Origin: Streptomyces decoyicus
GTDB lineage: Bacteria; Actinomycetota; Actinomycetes; Streptomycetales; Streptomycetaceae
Length of the DNA stretch: 64,000 nt
Reading direction: 5' to 3'
Assembly (NCBI RefSeq): GCF_019880305.1
Contig: NZ_CP082301.1
Span: 2,480,001 to 2,544,000 of the forward strand
Both the position numbers and the translations under genes were made by a program. The notes beneath the pieces are model-generated. The model made no database searches. It saw only the letters and a list, made by a program, of their open reading frames with translations, and was not told the DNA's origin. This document shows, piece by piece, positions 25,302 through 33,725 of this stretch. Position 1 is the first letter of the stretch; every line of letters starts with the position of its first letter.

Positions 25302-27026
25302 TCAGCCGGAACCCGCCTGCCCCGCACCGGCCGGCACGACCGGCAGCAGCAGGAAGGACGGGTGCTCCCCGCCGCTGAGCAGCGTCGTCCGGCCCGCGTA
25401 GACGTCCGAGCCCCGGTCCTCGGGATCGGTGTGGACGAAGGCGCCGTTGCCCCGCATGGCCACCCCGAACGCCGACGGCCACGGCCCCGCGCCCGGGAAC
25501 TCGAAGTCCCGGCCCAGCACCGATACGCCGAGGCGGTGGCCCGCCGGGACGACCACCGACGTCGGCCAGATCTCGATCTCCAGATCGACGGGTTCGCCGG
25601 GGGTGAGCGGCTGCCGCTCGTCGAAGGTGTGCCAGGGCCGGTACGGCTCGCTGCGCGCGGGGTCGAGCTTGCGGAGCGAGGCCCGCAGCCAGCCCAGTCC
25701 GACCGCCCCGTGCGGGTCCATCGCGCTGACGAAGGTGACATCACGGCCGTCGGGGTCCTGCACCCGGAGGGTGAGGAAGAGATCGGCGTCCGTGGTCGAC
25801 GAGGCCACCCGCAGCGACGCGGACGCGGGCCCGGTCAGCTCCAGCTCCTCGGCCAGCGGCTCCGTCCAGAAGGTCAGACCGTCCCCGAGCGCCTCGAAAT
25901 CGGCGCTCCGCTCACCGGGGTCCGCCGCCGGCGCGAGCGCGCGACGGTCGAGTTCGAGGTGGAACGCCGTCCACTGCGTCCGCGCCAACGGCCACTCCTG
26001 CTCGGCGCGTTGCTCGAAGCTTCCGTCGGCGTGCCGCACATTGAGGAAGACCGGCGGCTGCTTGTCCCAGCCGGTGTCCTGCCCCTTGAGGAAGTGCCCG
26101 AAGAAGCGCTTCTGGAGCGCGACCCCGTAGTCCGTGTAGAACTCCACCCAGTGCTGAAGCCCGTGCACTTCCAGCCACTTCTGCTCGCTCGCGACGCCCG
26201 CATACCCCTCGAACCCGCCCCGGGTGTGCAGATGATGCGCCCAGTTGGCCGCGGACAGCACGGGGACGGTGATCCGCGCCAGGTCCGCGCTCCGCTCCCG
26301 GTAGTACGCGTCGAGCAGCGCATGGTCGTGCAACGCGGCGACGGTGTCGGCGGCGTTCTTGGCCCGCTCCTCCTCGCTCAGGACCCCCGGGCCGGTGACC
26401 GGGACCCCCGTGACCCGGTGCCGCGGGCTGTCGGCGGCACCGTGCTGCATCGAGGCGACCTGGACCGGATACCACTGCGGGAGGAAGACGTGCAGGATCC
26501 CGCCGTGATGGGTGAGTTCACGGTAGAAGTCGGTGGCCCCCTCCCAGGGGCAGATGGCGGCGAGGTGCGGCGGCCGCAGCGCCGCGACCTGCCACTGGTT
26601 GACCGCGTAGTACGAGATGCCGAGCAGCCCCACCTTGCCGTTGCTCCAGGGCTGGGCCGCCGCCCACTCGATGCATGCGTAGTAGTCCTGCGTCTCGCGC
26701 GGCGAAAAGATGTCCAGGTATCCGGGCGACCGTCCGGCGCCGCGCGAGTCCACCCGGATCACGACGTAGCCGTCGGGCACCCACTTCTCCGGATCGGCCG
26801 TTTCCCAGTTCTGGTAGCGGTTCGAGGACCCTGCGACCGCATCCGGGTGCTCGGCCTCCAGAGTGCGCCACATGGGGGCGAACCCCTCTTGAAAGGCAAG
26901 CCCCTTGGCGTACGGCCCCAGACTCATGATCACGGGATGGGTCTCGCCGTCGTCCGGCAGGAAGACGTCGGCGCGGAGCTCGACCCCGTCGTCCATCGTG
27001 ATCGGCGCATCCCAGTCGACGAGCAT
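25302..27026 (-). CDS. CocE/NonD family alpha/beta hydrolase (X-Pro dipeptidyl-peptidase-like)
   Basis: A 574-residue protein with an N-terminal alpha/beta-hydrolase domain (residues about 1-330) and a C-terminal jelly-roll beta domain from about 340, as in cocaine esterase CocE and PepX. The nucleophile elbow is LLGISYYA (usually GxSYxG, here ending in Ala). VVIRVDSRGAGRSPG is the family hallmark, and LTHHGG may carry oxyanion-region residues. These enzymes cleave esters or acyl-amide bonds. ATG 27026 is preferred over GTG 27029 because GAGGG sits 7 nt from it. No signal peptide is seen. The specific substrate cannot be inferred. Confidence 0.9.
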   Translation of the reverse strand: MLVDWDAPITMDDGVELRADVFLPDDGETHPVIMSLGPYAKGLAFQEGFAPMWRTLEAEHPDAVAGSSNRYQNWETADPEKWVPDGYVVIRVDSRGAGRSPGYLDIFSPRETQDYYACIEWAAAQPWSNGKVGLLGISYYAVNQWQVAALRPPHLAAICPWEGATDFYRELTHHGGILHVFLPQWYPVQVASMQHGAADSPRHRVTGVPVTGPGVLSEEERAKNAADTVAALHDHALLDAYYRERSADLARITVPVLSAANWAHHLHTRGGFEGYAGVASEQKWLEVHGLQHWVEFYTDYGVALQKRFFGHFLKGQDTGWDKQPPVFLNVRHADGSFEQRAEQEWPLARTQWTAFHLELDRRALAPAADPGERSADFEALGDGLTFWTEPLAEELELTGPASASLRVASSTTDADLFLTLRVQDPDGRDVTFVSAMDPHGAVGLGWLRASLRKLDPARSEPYRPWHTFDERQPLTPGEPVDLEIEIWPTSVVVPAGHRLGVSVLGRDFEFPGAGPWPSAFGVAMRGNGAFVHTDPEDRGSDVYAGRTTLLSGGEHPSFLLLPVVPAGAGQAGSG

Positions 27027-27539
27027 CACACCGCCCTCGGAGCATCCCCCGAAGCACTACCGCGGCAGCAGCCGTCCCGCCGACGGTCGGCCGCCGTTCC
27101 CTCCTCCCATTGTCCGCGGGTATCCGTGGCGGCGCCACGGCGTGAACGGCGCGGAGCGGGCACGGCGACGGCGGCGGACGGTCCGGCCGGTGCGCGCTCG
27201 GCCGACGCACCGCTCTGACCACGGCAAACTCACCCAACCGCCGGGTAACTTTTCCATCACGGAGGAACAGGAGAGCTGCACTACACTCGCGCGAGGCGAA
27301 ATGCGCTTGACATGCAGCGAATTGCGGGGTGATCCGGGCGTTTCGGCGGCCAACGGACATCCCCAAGGCCCTCGGCGAGGAGGAAGGGCCTTGTGCGAGT
27401 CGGCACCATCTTTGGCTTGCGAGGGGCTTCCTCTTTCCCGGCCCGCAAGGAACATTCCGCACGGTATCCCTCTGTAGCCTTACAGTCACTGCGGCTGAGG
27501 TGGTACGCACCTGCACGACGCCCGATCAGAGGAGGGGCC
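27027..27539. other. intergenic region, upstream of metallopeptidase cassette
   Basis: About 510 bases between the CocE-like start and the first candidate ORF of the ImmA cassette. It is less GC-rich than its surroundings between about 27235 and 27500. A TTGACA is present at 27308-27313 but without a good -10 at standard spacing, and TAGCCT/TACAGT near 27476 could be part of a rightward promoter. Open frames here have poor codon bias and no family resemblance. No RNA gene was recognised. Confidence 0.4.
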
Positions 27540-27719
27540 GTGGCGCGCCCAGTTCTCGTCACCGGCCCTCGTCGCCGGCGAGGCGGCAGGCCGGCGGCAG
27601 TGCCGGCCGGGGAGGCCGGCCGTGCCATGGCATACCGACCACCCGACACCCACCGAGCTCGACGCCGTTCCGGGCCCCGTACCGTTTTGTCCTCGCCCCG
27701 CGCGCAGCAACAGCCGTAG
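27540..27719 (+). CDS. candidate small Arg-rich leader ORF
   Basis: A possible 59-residue ORF starting at GTG 27540, with a strong Shine-Dalgarno run (AGAGGAGGGG, 27528-27537) just before it. Its TAG stop lies inside the Shine-Dalgarno of the following metallopeptidase gene (TAGGAG). The product would be very basic (RRRR, RARRRSG) with no domain. The ribosome site and stop placement suggest translational coupling or a leader peptide. Codon bias is weak and no homologue is recognised, so it may be only part of the 5' leader. Confidence 0.35.
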   Translation: MARPVLVTGPRRRRGGRPAAVPAGEAGRAMAYRPPDTHRARRRSGPRTVLSSPRAQQQP

Positions 27720-27731
27720 GAGTATCCGTTC

Positions 27732-28349
27732 ATGTGGTGGCCCCGCCGCAATGGTTCAGCGCAGCAAGCAGAGCTGCCGCAGCCCGCTCGTCGCCGGGCT
27801 CCCAGCTCCCCGTGGACCTCGCTCCGCGAGCAGTCGGCGGTCTTCTTCGCCACCTGGTCCGTGACCCGTCTCGTCCACCGCGATCTCGGGCTCTCCGGCG
27901 TACGGGACATGCAGGGCCTCGTCGACGCGGTGGCCGTGCGGCGCAACAAGCCGATCACGATCACCGAGGTGCCGCTGCCTCAGCAGGTGTCCGGCTTCTG
28001 CGCCCGGGGCAAGGACCGTGACTTCATCGTGGTGGACTCCACCGCGAACGAGCTGACCCGCCTCCACGCCAGCCTCCACGAGCTGTTCCACCTGTGGGAG
28101 GAGCACCCGACCGACAGCGGCTCCTCCGACCAGCCCATGACCGAGGAAACCGTGCGGCAACTCCTTCCCGGTCTCAAGGCGGGGCCGGTGCTCCAGATCC
28201 TGAACCGGTCGCACTACGACAGCGCTCATGAGCGACGGGCCGAGGCCTTCGCCACCGTGATGCTCCAACGCCACCTGGAGCTGCGGCGCGACCAGAGCAA
28301 CAACGGGTTTCTCTCATCGGCTCTCTCCCACAGGAGGTCTGGTGTCTGA
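27732..28349 (+). CDS. ImmA/IrrE family zinc metallopeptidase
   Basis: A 205-residue protein with the zinc-protease motif HELFH at residues 116-120, preceded by a helix (LTRLHASLHE). A second helix HERRAEAFATVMLQ near 167-180 provides the likely third ligand Glu171, as in IrrE/ImmA. Known relatives cleave XRE-type repressors: ImmA cuts ImmR in ICEBs1, and IrrE cuts DdrO in Deinococcus. The ATG has TAGGAG 9 nt upstream. The stop overlaps the membrane-protein start by 8 bases. An XRE regulator ends the same cassette, making it the obvious candidate substrate. That proteolytic link is inference. Confidence 0.87.
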   Translation: MWWPRRNGSAQQAELPQPARRRAPSSPWTSLREQSAVFFATWSVTRLVHRDLGLSGVRDMQGLVDAVAVRRNKPITITEVPLPQQVSGFCARGKDRDFIVVDSTANELTRLHASLHELFHLWEEHPTDSGSSDQPMTEETVRQLLPGLKAGPVLQILNRSHYDSAHERRAEAFATVMLQRHLELRRDQSNNGFLSSALSHRRSGV

Positions 28350-29628
28350 GAGCACCTCGAACTTCGTCTACCTGGCCATCGCGATCATCGACTTCGTGAT
28401 CGCCGGCTGGAAGTGCCTGGCACTTCTGCGCGACCCCACACCCACCCTGTCCTTGATCACCGTGAACTTCGTGGCGTCCGGCCTGGTGTTCGCGATGGCC
28501 GCTCCGGCGGGGTACCGGATGCTGGGGGACCTCACCGGCAGCCCCAGCTTCGCCACCCTTCCCGTATACATCGGCATCCTGAGCTGCTTCTCGCTTCTCC
28601 ACCTGCTCACGATGCTGTGGGACCCCCGGCTGCGCGAGAGCCCGGCGGTGCTGCGCCGCAAGGTCACGACGTGGTCCGCGACGTACCTGGTGGCACCGGC
28701 CGTCATGGTCGTCACGTTCTGCTCCGCCGACCTGTCGGGGCCGACGGACCCCCTCGAATTCAACACGAACTTCGCGGGCGACCCGCTGATCCAGGTGTTC
28801 CTGGGGGTCTTCCTCACCACGCTGGCCTGCGGAACCCTGAGCACCTACCGGCAGTGCCGCAAGCTGAAGTTCGAGGACCCCCGGTTCCAGCATGCGCTGC
28901 GCTCCTTCGGCACCGCCATGCTGTTCGTCTTCGGCTATGTGGTGTGCTCGGTCCCGGCGATCATTCTGGCCGCCCTCGGCAACCACGCCCTGGACGCGGT
29001 GGGGGTGCTCGGCTCCACCTTCGGCTCGATCGGCGCCCTGATCACCAGCTACGGCCTCTCGGGAGCCGCTGTGGGCGCATGGCTGCGCGAACGTCGTGAC
29101 ATCAAGGCCTTGCAGCCGTTGTGGGACCTCGTCGTCGAAGGAGTCGACGAAGACCTCGCGTTCAGCGTGGACAGCGCACGGAGCCATCGCCTGGCATGGA
29201 ACGTGGGATTCAACCTGCACCGCCGCGTGATCGAGATTCTCGACGGGATGCGAGCGCTACGGCCCTGGCTGTCGCCGCTGCCCGCGGCCGCGGTGTACGC
29301 CCTGCACGAGCAGGGCACGTCCCAGGGCGCCGGTGACGCCCGGCGCCTCACGGATCAGGAACTCCAGGCGGCCGCCACGGCCGCTGCCCTGCGGGACGCG
29401 GCACAGCGCCTGCAAGCCGCCCGGCGTGCGGCGGCGCTGCACAGCACCGGTCACCCCCAGGCGCCCGCGGGCCCGCAGGTGGCCCTGCCGGGCGAGGACA
29501 CCCCTGCCTCCGGCGAACGCCAACGGCTGCTGCGCGTCGCCCAGGCGCTCACGGCCCCACTGGTCGCCACGGCACTTCAGGACGTGCAGGAACAGCGTTC
29601 CCGCACCGAGGTGGCCGAGCGGAAGTAG
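28342..29628 (+). CDS. MAB_1171c/DUF6545-type integral membrane protein
   Basis: A 428-residue protein. The first ~255 residues contain about seven hydrophobic helices (for example FVYLAIAIIDFVIAGW, AVMVVTFC, VVCSVPAIILAAL). The C-terminal ~170 residues are soluble and helical, with LQPLWDLVVEGVDEDLAF and HRRVIEILDGMRALRPWL, resembling the family seen in actinobacteria next to ImmA/IrrE peptidases. It has been called a putative transporter, but no transport function is shown. It could sense an extracellular ligand and hold or activate the peptidase. AGGAGG precedes GTG 28342 and the reading frame overlaps the peptidase stop, so the two are co-translated. Confidence 0.82.
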   Translation: MSESTSNFVYLAIAIIDFVIAGWKCLALLRDPTPTLSLITVNFVASGLVFAMAAPAGYRMLGDLTGSPSFATLPVYIGILSCFSLLHLLTMLWDPRLRESPAVLRRKVTTWSATYLVAPAVMVVTFCSADLSGPTDPLEFNTNFAGDPLIQVFLGVFLTTLACGTLSTYRQCRKLKFEDPRFQHALRSFGTAMLFVFGYVVCSVPAIILAALGNHALDAVGVLGSTFGSIGALITSYGLSGAAVGAWLRERRDIKALQPLWDLVVEGVDEDLAFSVDSARSHRLAWNVGFNLHRRVIEILDGMRALRPWLSPLPAAAVYALHEQGTSQGAGDARRLTDQELQAAATAAALRDAAQRLQAARRAAALHSTGHPQAPAGPQVALPGEDTPASGERQRLLRVAQALTAPLVATALQDVQEQRSRTEVAERK

Positions 29629-29780
29629 CCGGCCGGAGCGCGGAGTTCGGACGGAACCCGGTGCCGCCGCCCCCGCCGGACGGCTACGGCAGAATGGGCC
29701 CGCCCCGTGCCGGCGCCGGTGCCCGGACCAGGCCCGGCGCCCTTGAGCGCGGGGAATCACCGAGTCAACTGGGGGATCTT

Positions 29781-31109
29781 GTGAGACGCGCTGTTGTCCT
29801 GGGCGGGAGCATTGCGGGGCTGTTCGCCGCTCGCGTTCTGGGCGACCACGCCGACGACGTCGTCGTTCTCGACGCGGACGCCACGGGGGAAGACGGCACG
29901 GGCCGCGGCGCTCCGCAGCGACAGCAACTGCATGCGCTGCTGTCCATGGGACACACCCAACTCGAGCGCTGGTTCCCGGGCATCACCGGCGAACTCGTCG
30001 CCGGCGGGGCACGCCTGGGGACCGGCCCCGAGGTGCAGTTCTACGTGGACGGAGCGCTCAAGGCGCCCGTGGCCGACATCCGGATGCTGGGCGCCACTCG
30101 GCCGTTCATCGAAAGCCACGTCCGCCGGCGGGTGGCGGCCCTGCCGAACGTCCACGTCCTGCCGGGGCGGGCCCGTGGCCTCCTGTTCGGCGCCGGCCGG
30201 GTCCGGGGCGTGCGTTACTCGACGGCTGAGGACACCTCGGCCCATGCCGGCCACGAGAGCGAACTGGACGCGGACCTGGTGGTCGACGCCATGGGGCGCT
30301 CCAGCCGCCTGGGCACCTGGCTGCTGGGCGGCGGGTGGGACCATGCCCCGCTGGACCGGATGAGGATCGACCTCGGCTACGCCACCGCCGACTTCCGGCG
30401 CGGTGACGAACTCCCCGACACGGTCGTCGCCCACGCGTCCCCGGGGCCCGCCAGCGGGTACCAGCCCACGCTCAGCGAACCAGGCGCGATGGTCGCGGTG
30501 GAGGACAACCGCTGGATGGTGGTACTGGCCGGCTACACCGGCCACCGCCCGGGGCGCGATCCGGGCGAGTTCCTGACCCGGATGCGGCGCTGTGTCGGCC
30601 CGTTGCGCGAGATAGCAGACCGCTGCGCCCTGGACGGCGACGTCCGGACCTTCCACTTCCAGGAGAGCCGACGCCGCGACTTCACCCGGCTGAGCCGGTT
30701 CCCCGGGGGGCTGGTGGCGGTGGGAGACTCCGTCGCCTCGGTGAACCCGATCTACGGGCAGGGCCTGACACTCGCCGCCCTCCAGGCCTCGTGCCTCGCC
30801 GCCTCTCTGCGCGCCGGGGCCGCTCCGCACGAGCCGGCCTGGGAGTACTTCCGCCGAGCCGGTGTGGTGGTCGAGGCGGCCTGGCAGGTGTCGGCGACCG
30901 CGGACCTCGCCCAGCCGCATGTGACGGGCCCTTACCCCCGTGGCTACCGGCTCGTCCGCTGGGCCGGCGACAAGATCATGGAAGCCTCCGTCATCGACTC
31001 CCGCGTCAACCAGGCATTCATGGACGTCGTACACATGCGCCGGCACCCGAAAACGCTGACCCACCCTCGTCTGCTGGCCAGAGCGGCACGGGTGCTGTCC
31101 ACTCGCTGA
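29781..31109 (+). CDS. FAD-dependent oxidoreductase (epoxidase/monooxygenase-like)
   Basis: A 442-residue flavoprotein. The dinucleotide motif VVLGGSIAGLFAARVL is at the extreme N-terminus and LVVDAMGRSSR in the middle. The second FAD motif, AVGDSVASVNPIYGQGLT, is of the type seen in lipid- and isoprenoid-oxidising flavoproteins. GTG 29781 was chosen because it places the fold at residue 1 and GGGGGA lies upstream. The next gene is a squalene/phytoene-synthase-family enzyme, so a hydrophobic prenyl substrate is plausible. The gap of 152 bases after the membrane-protein gene holds nothing recognisable, and transcription may continue through it. Confidence 0.85.
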   Translation: MRRAVVLGGSIAGLFAARVLGDHADDVVVLDADATGEDGTGRGAPQRQQLHALLSMGHTQLERWFPGITGELVAGGARLGTGPEVQFYVDGALKAPVADIRMLGATRPFIESHVRRRVAALPNVHVLPGRARGLLFGAGRVRGVRYSTAEDTSAHAGHESELDADLVVDAMGRSSRLGTWLLGGGWDHAPLDRMRIDLGYATADFRRGDELPDTVVAHASPGPASGYQPTLSEPGAMVAVEDNRWMVVLAGYTGHRPGRDPGEFLTRMRRCVGPLREIADRCALDGDVRTFHFQESRRRDFTRLSRFPGGLVAVGDSVASVNPIYGQGLTLAALQASCLAASLRAGAAPHEPAWEYFRRAGVVVEAAWQVSATADLAQPHVTGPYPRGYRLVRWAGDKIMEASVIDSRVNQAFMDVVHMRRHPKTLTHPRLLARAARVLSTR

Positions 31110-31239
31110 GGCCCCGCGTCGCACCGGCCCTGGTCCGGTGCGGCGATGCCGGGACGGACCGGGCCCTCGGGCGCGGGTACCCAGGGGGTGACACCCCCTA
31201 AGGTAAGGCTGGACCGTCAAGAAGGAGGGGAGCACCACG

Positions 31240-32148
31240 ATGGCCACATGGCCGAAGGCTCTCGACCAGGCAGAGATCACGGACCCCGCACTGCGTCGCG
31301 ACTACGACGAGCAGCGCCGGCTGGTGGCACGGTACGCCCGCCCCGAGTACACAGCCGTGCGCCTGCTGCTCCCCGCACGGCTCGTGCCCGACATCATCGC
31401 CGCGACCGCGTTCATGCACCACAGCGACAACCTCATCGACCAAGGGCCGGTCGATACGCGGATCGCGGCGCTCGGCGACTGGGAACGCCAGGTGCACGCC
31501 GCCCTGGAGAGCGGCAAAGCCGACCAGCCCGTCCTGCGGACACTCGTCGACACCATCGCCCGGCAGCCGCAACTCCGGCAGCACGTCGAAGACTTCCTCG
31601 CCGGCGCGCCCCTGGAGGTGCGGACGGAAGGTTTTGCGTCGGAGAGCGACTTCCAGCACTACGTCGACGGCTATTCGCTGCCCGCGTTCCTGCTCATCGC
31701 CTGCCTGCTCGGCGGAGCGCCCGCGGAGAAGTACGTGGCCGGCTGCCGGACCTTCATCGAGGCGAGTCAGCGCCTCGACTTCCTGAACGATGTCGCCGAA
31801 GACCTGAGCAACGGGCGCCTCGGCATCCCGGAAGAGCACCTCGCCCGGTGTGGCCTGACCCGCAGCGACTTGAGCAACAACGACGGCGCCCCCGACGGGT
31901 TCCGGGCACTCCTCCGTGACCAGGCCCAGCAGGCCCGTTCAGGGCTGGCAGCCTCGTACGGGCTCGTGGATCTGGTGCAGGCTCACAGCCGGCCGTTCGT
32001 GCGCGCTCTGATCGGCATCCAGGGCCTCACGCTGCGAGCCGCGGCAAGGAAGGGCACCGCGCTGCTCCAGGGGTCCGCCCGGCCGAGTGTGGATGCGGCG
32101 CTGCGGATTCTCGTCCGGGAATACGTGGCAGCGCGTCGGCAGCGGTAG
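31240..32148 (+). CDS. squalene/phytoene synthase family enzyme
   Basis: A 302-residue trans-isoprenyl diphosphate synthase, head-to-head type. Both magnesium-binding motifs are present: Asp63-NLI-Asp67 (HHSDNLIDQG) and Asp180-FLN-Asp184, continuing to VAED (QRLDFLNDVAEDLSNGR). These normally bind two prenyl diphosphates and join them 1'-1. It is not beside hopanoid or carotenoid genes, so it probably makes a distinct prenyl product or acts in a dedicated lipid signal. It follows the FAD oxidoreductase by 130 bases. ATG 31240 is preceded by AAGGAGGGGAG. Product identity is unknown. Confidence 0.9.
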   Translation: MATWPKALDQAEITDPALRRDYDEQRRLVARYARPEYTAVRLLLPARLVPDIIAATAFMHHSDNLIDQGPVDTRIAALGDWERQVHAALESGKADQPVLRTLVDTIARQPQLRQHVEDFLAGAPLEVRTEGFASESDFQHYVDGYSLPAFLLIACLLGGAPAEKYVAGCRTFIEASQRLDFLNDVAEDLSNGRLGIPEEHLARCGLTRSDLSNNDGAPDGFRALLRDQAQQARSGLAASYGLVDLVQAHSRPFVRALIGIQGLTLRAAARKGTALLQGSARPSVDAALRILVREYVAARRQR

Positions 32149-32163
32149 CGGGCACCTCGCCGG

Positions 32164-32212
32164 GAACGGGCGGGAAGGTCCGGGGCCGACGGCAGGATTT
32201 CCCGGCCCGTTC
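32164..32212. terminator. hairpin between convergent prenyl synthase and XRE genes
   Basis: Arms 32164-32176 (GAACGGGCGGGAA) and 32199-32212 pair with a single bulge across a 22-base loop. The right arm touches the stop codon of the XRE gene, so it can end transcripts from both sides. Confidence 0.6.
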
Positions 32213-32942
32213 AGTTGCCGCGCCGGCCGGGGGGCGGACGGTCGTCGCTCTCGGGCCGCGCCAGGCCCAACAGCCCCTGGATCAGCGGAAAGACCCGTCT
32301 TCTGCTCTTGGACGGCAGGGAGCGCATTCTGTCCGTGAGCTCCCGCACTTCGGGATCCTCGCGCTCCGGCTGGCTCAGCGCCTCGGAAAGCGCCTCCCGG
32401 AGTTCCCGGTCGATCTTGCTGTCGCCGCTGGTGCCGCTCCGCATCGCCAGCCGGTTGATCCCCTTGCCCCTGAGCAGCGCGAGATGGGTCAGTTGCTCGT
32501 GCGTCGACTGCAACGCCCGGTAGAGCGCCTGACGTTCGGTGGCGGTGAAGAAGCCGGGCTCCACGTCGAAGAACTTCTCCAGCTTCCGGGTGACGTCCAG
32601 TCCGGGGCTCTTGCGCTTTCCGTTCAGGAGGTAGCCGACCTGACCGTGGGAGATACCGGCCCCCGCGCCGATCTCGTCGAGGGTGTACATCTTCCCGTCG
32701 GGCTTGCGGCGGGTCTCCCGCAGGAAGACCAGGCGCTCCTGGAAGGAGTCCTGCACGCTCTCGGACTCGTTGCCATCGTGATCGAGCAACGCCTGTACGC
32801 GAGGGACCGCGATGCCCGTCCGGTGCGAGATGTGGTCCAGGTCGATGACGTCGCGTCCGAGGTCCAGGTCCCTCAGAAGCTCGTCGATCGATGCCACGAC
32901 GGCTTGGAGACCATCCGCCGGGTGCGCGTCTGAGGCATCCAT
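32211..32942 (-). CDS. XRE-family helix-turn-helix regulator
   Basis: A 243-residue regulator. A leading helical segment (residues 1-65) precedes an XRE helix-turn-helix at about 70-125: FQERLVFLRETRR, then YTLDEIGAGAGISHGQVGYLLNG and KLEKFFDVEPGFF. The C-terminal ~110 residues are helical and charged and may dimerise or contain a cleavage site. This layout is typical of Streptomyces XRE proteins paired with ImmA/IrrE peptidases and MAB_1171c-type membrane proteins. It is convergent with the cassette rather than first in it. Palindromic ACAA/TTGT sites upstream suggest self-control. CCAGGAGT lies at long spacing before ATG 32942. Confidence 0.88.
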   Translation of the reverse strand: MDASDAHPADGLQAVVASIDELLRDLDLGRDVIDLDHISHRTGIAVPRVQALLDHDGNESESVQDSFQERLVFLRETRRKPDGKMYTLDEIGAGAGISHGQVGYLLNGKRKSPGLDVTRKLEKFFDVEPGFFTATERQALYRALQSTHEQLTHLALLRGKGINRLAMRSGTSGDSKIDRELREALSEALSQPEREDPEVRELTDRMRSLPSKSRRRVFPLIQGLLGLARPESDDRPPPGRRGN

Positions 32943-33039
32943 GGCGATGGGTGGACTCCTGGTCGGTAGACAGGCGGGCGGCCGCGCACTCGCCGCCGCT
33001 CCGAGGTTAACGGTCGCAAGTACGTTACGCCATGAGCGT

Positions 33040-33120
33040 CACAACAATTGTGTCAGAGCAGTCTACCGGCGCCCCGGATAACCGTCGCTGACGCTCCTGG
33101 ATTAAACGATTGTTGACAAC
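33040..33120. promoter_or_regulatory. candidate XRE operator pair
   Basis: Two AT-rich inverted repeats lie upstream of the XRE gene in otherwise GC-rich DNA: CACAACAATTGTG at 33040-33052 (arms CACAA/TTGTG) and GTTGACAAC at 33112-33120 (arms GTTG/CAAC). Read on the minus strand, they fall around TTGTGA and TACTTG, which could be a -35/-10 pair for the XRE gene. Confidence 0.45.
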
Positions 33121-33237
33121 GGTGGTTTGGTTGAAGGATCCTCGCCAGGACGGTGGCGCCGCGCGACGGGGCGTTCACGTCTGCGCGGGGCCGATCGCAC
33201 CGGTCTCGTGCCGACTGCACCCGAGCACGAGTCGTTC

Positions 33238-33588
33238 ATGAGTCACAGGAGTGCCCTTCATGTCGTGGCCCGCCACGGCCCGCTGACACCGCATACGTCA
33301 CCGCACCCGGTCGACGGCACCGCAACTGCCGTCCCTCCCAGCGGTGGTGCCGGGCTCCACAGGGGAGAGCCCGGCACCACATTCTTCTTCGGGGCGTCAT
33401 CGACCACGCGACACGGCGGCCTCGCCCACGAGGCGACGCACGCCGGCCTCTTCGTGGGCGACATGGACCACGTGGCCTTCACCCTGTCCTCGTCACTCGC
33501 GTGCACTCGCGTGAACTCGCGTGAACTTGCAGGTACTCGACGCGGGCTCCTCCCGGATGCCCGTGCGTTGCGCACGGTGGGACCGTAG
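33238..33588 (+). CDS. uncertain ORF, 116 residues, unknown
   Basis: An open frame from ATG 33238 to TAG 33588. Third positions are fairly GC-rich from about 33340 to 33500, but the ribosome site is weak (ACGAG) and no domain or homologue is recognised. The middle reads TTFFFGASSTTRHGG, then His-rich turns. It lies divergent from the XRE gene, where a small partner protein might be expected, but it could equally be non-coding. A 10-bp tandem repeat is embedded near its end. Confidence 0.28.
   Translation: MSHRSALHVVARHGPLTPHTSPHPVDGTATAVPPSGGAGLHRGEPGTTFFFGASSTTRHGGLAHEATHAGLFVGDMDHVAFTLSSSLACTRVNSRELAGTRRGLLPDARALRTVGP
33495..33524. repeat. 10-bp tandem repeat, three copies
   Basis: ACTCGCGTGC, ACTCGCGTGA and ACTCGCGTGA occur back to back at 33495-33524, followed by a decayed copy (ACTTGCAGGT). 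The unit is not a multiple of three, so it is unlikely to be a protein-level repeat. Confidence 0.85.
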
Positions 33589-33682
33589 GCGGAGTGGCAG
33601 CCGGCCGCTCACGGGGCCTGACGGGGCGGCGGAGAGCCCCCTGGCTCGCGGTATCGACGGTGGCAGCCGTCAGGACGTGCCG

Positions 33683-33719
33683 ACGGCCCTGCCCAGGGAG
33701 TTTTCCTGTTCAGGGCCGT
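33683..33719 (-). terminator. rnpB terminator hairpin
   Basis: Just 3' of the RNase P RNA, ACGGCCCTG (33683-33691) and CAGGGCCGT (33711-33719) form perfect 9-bp arms. The loop contains a short A-rich run on the transcript strand. Confidence 0.7.
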
Positions 33720-33725
33720 GGTGGC

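Noticed and set aside
27281..27964. 227-residue minus-strand frame opposite the ImmA leader and gene
   Set aside because: No domain, no ribosome site, and it opposes the metallopeptidase with a clear HExxH motif.
31240..32148. Hopanoid or carotenoid biosynthesis locus
   Set aside because: No HpnC/D/E, squalene-hopene cyclase, CrtI or CrtE gene is adjacent; only one head-to-head synthase is present.
33495..33524. Short CRISPR-like array
   Set aside because: The 10-bp units are contiguous with no spacers and no cas genes are present.
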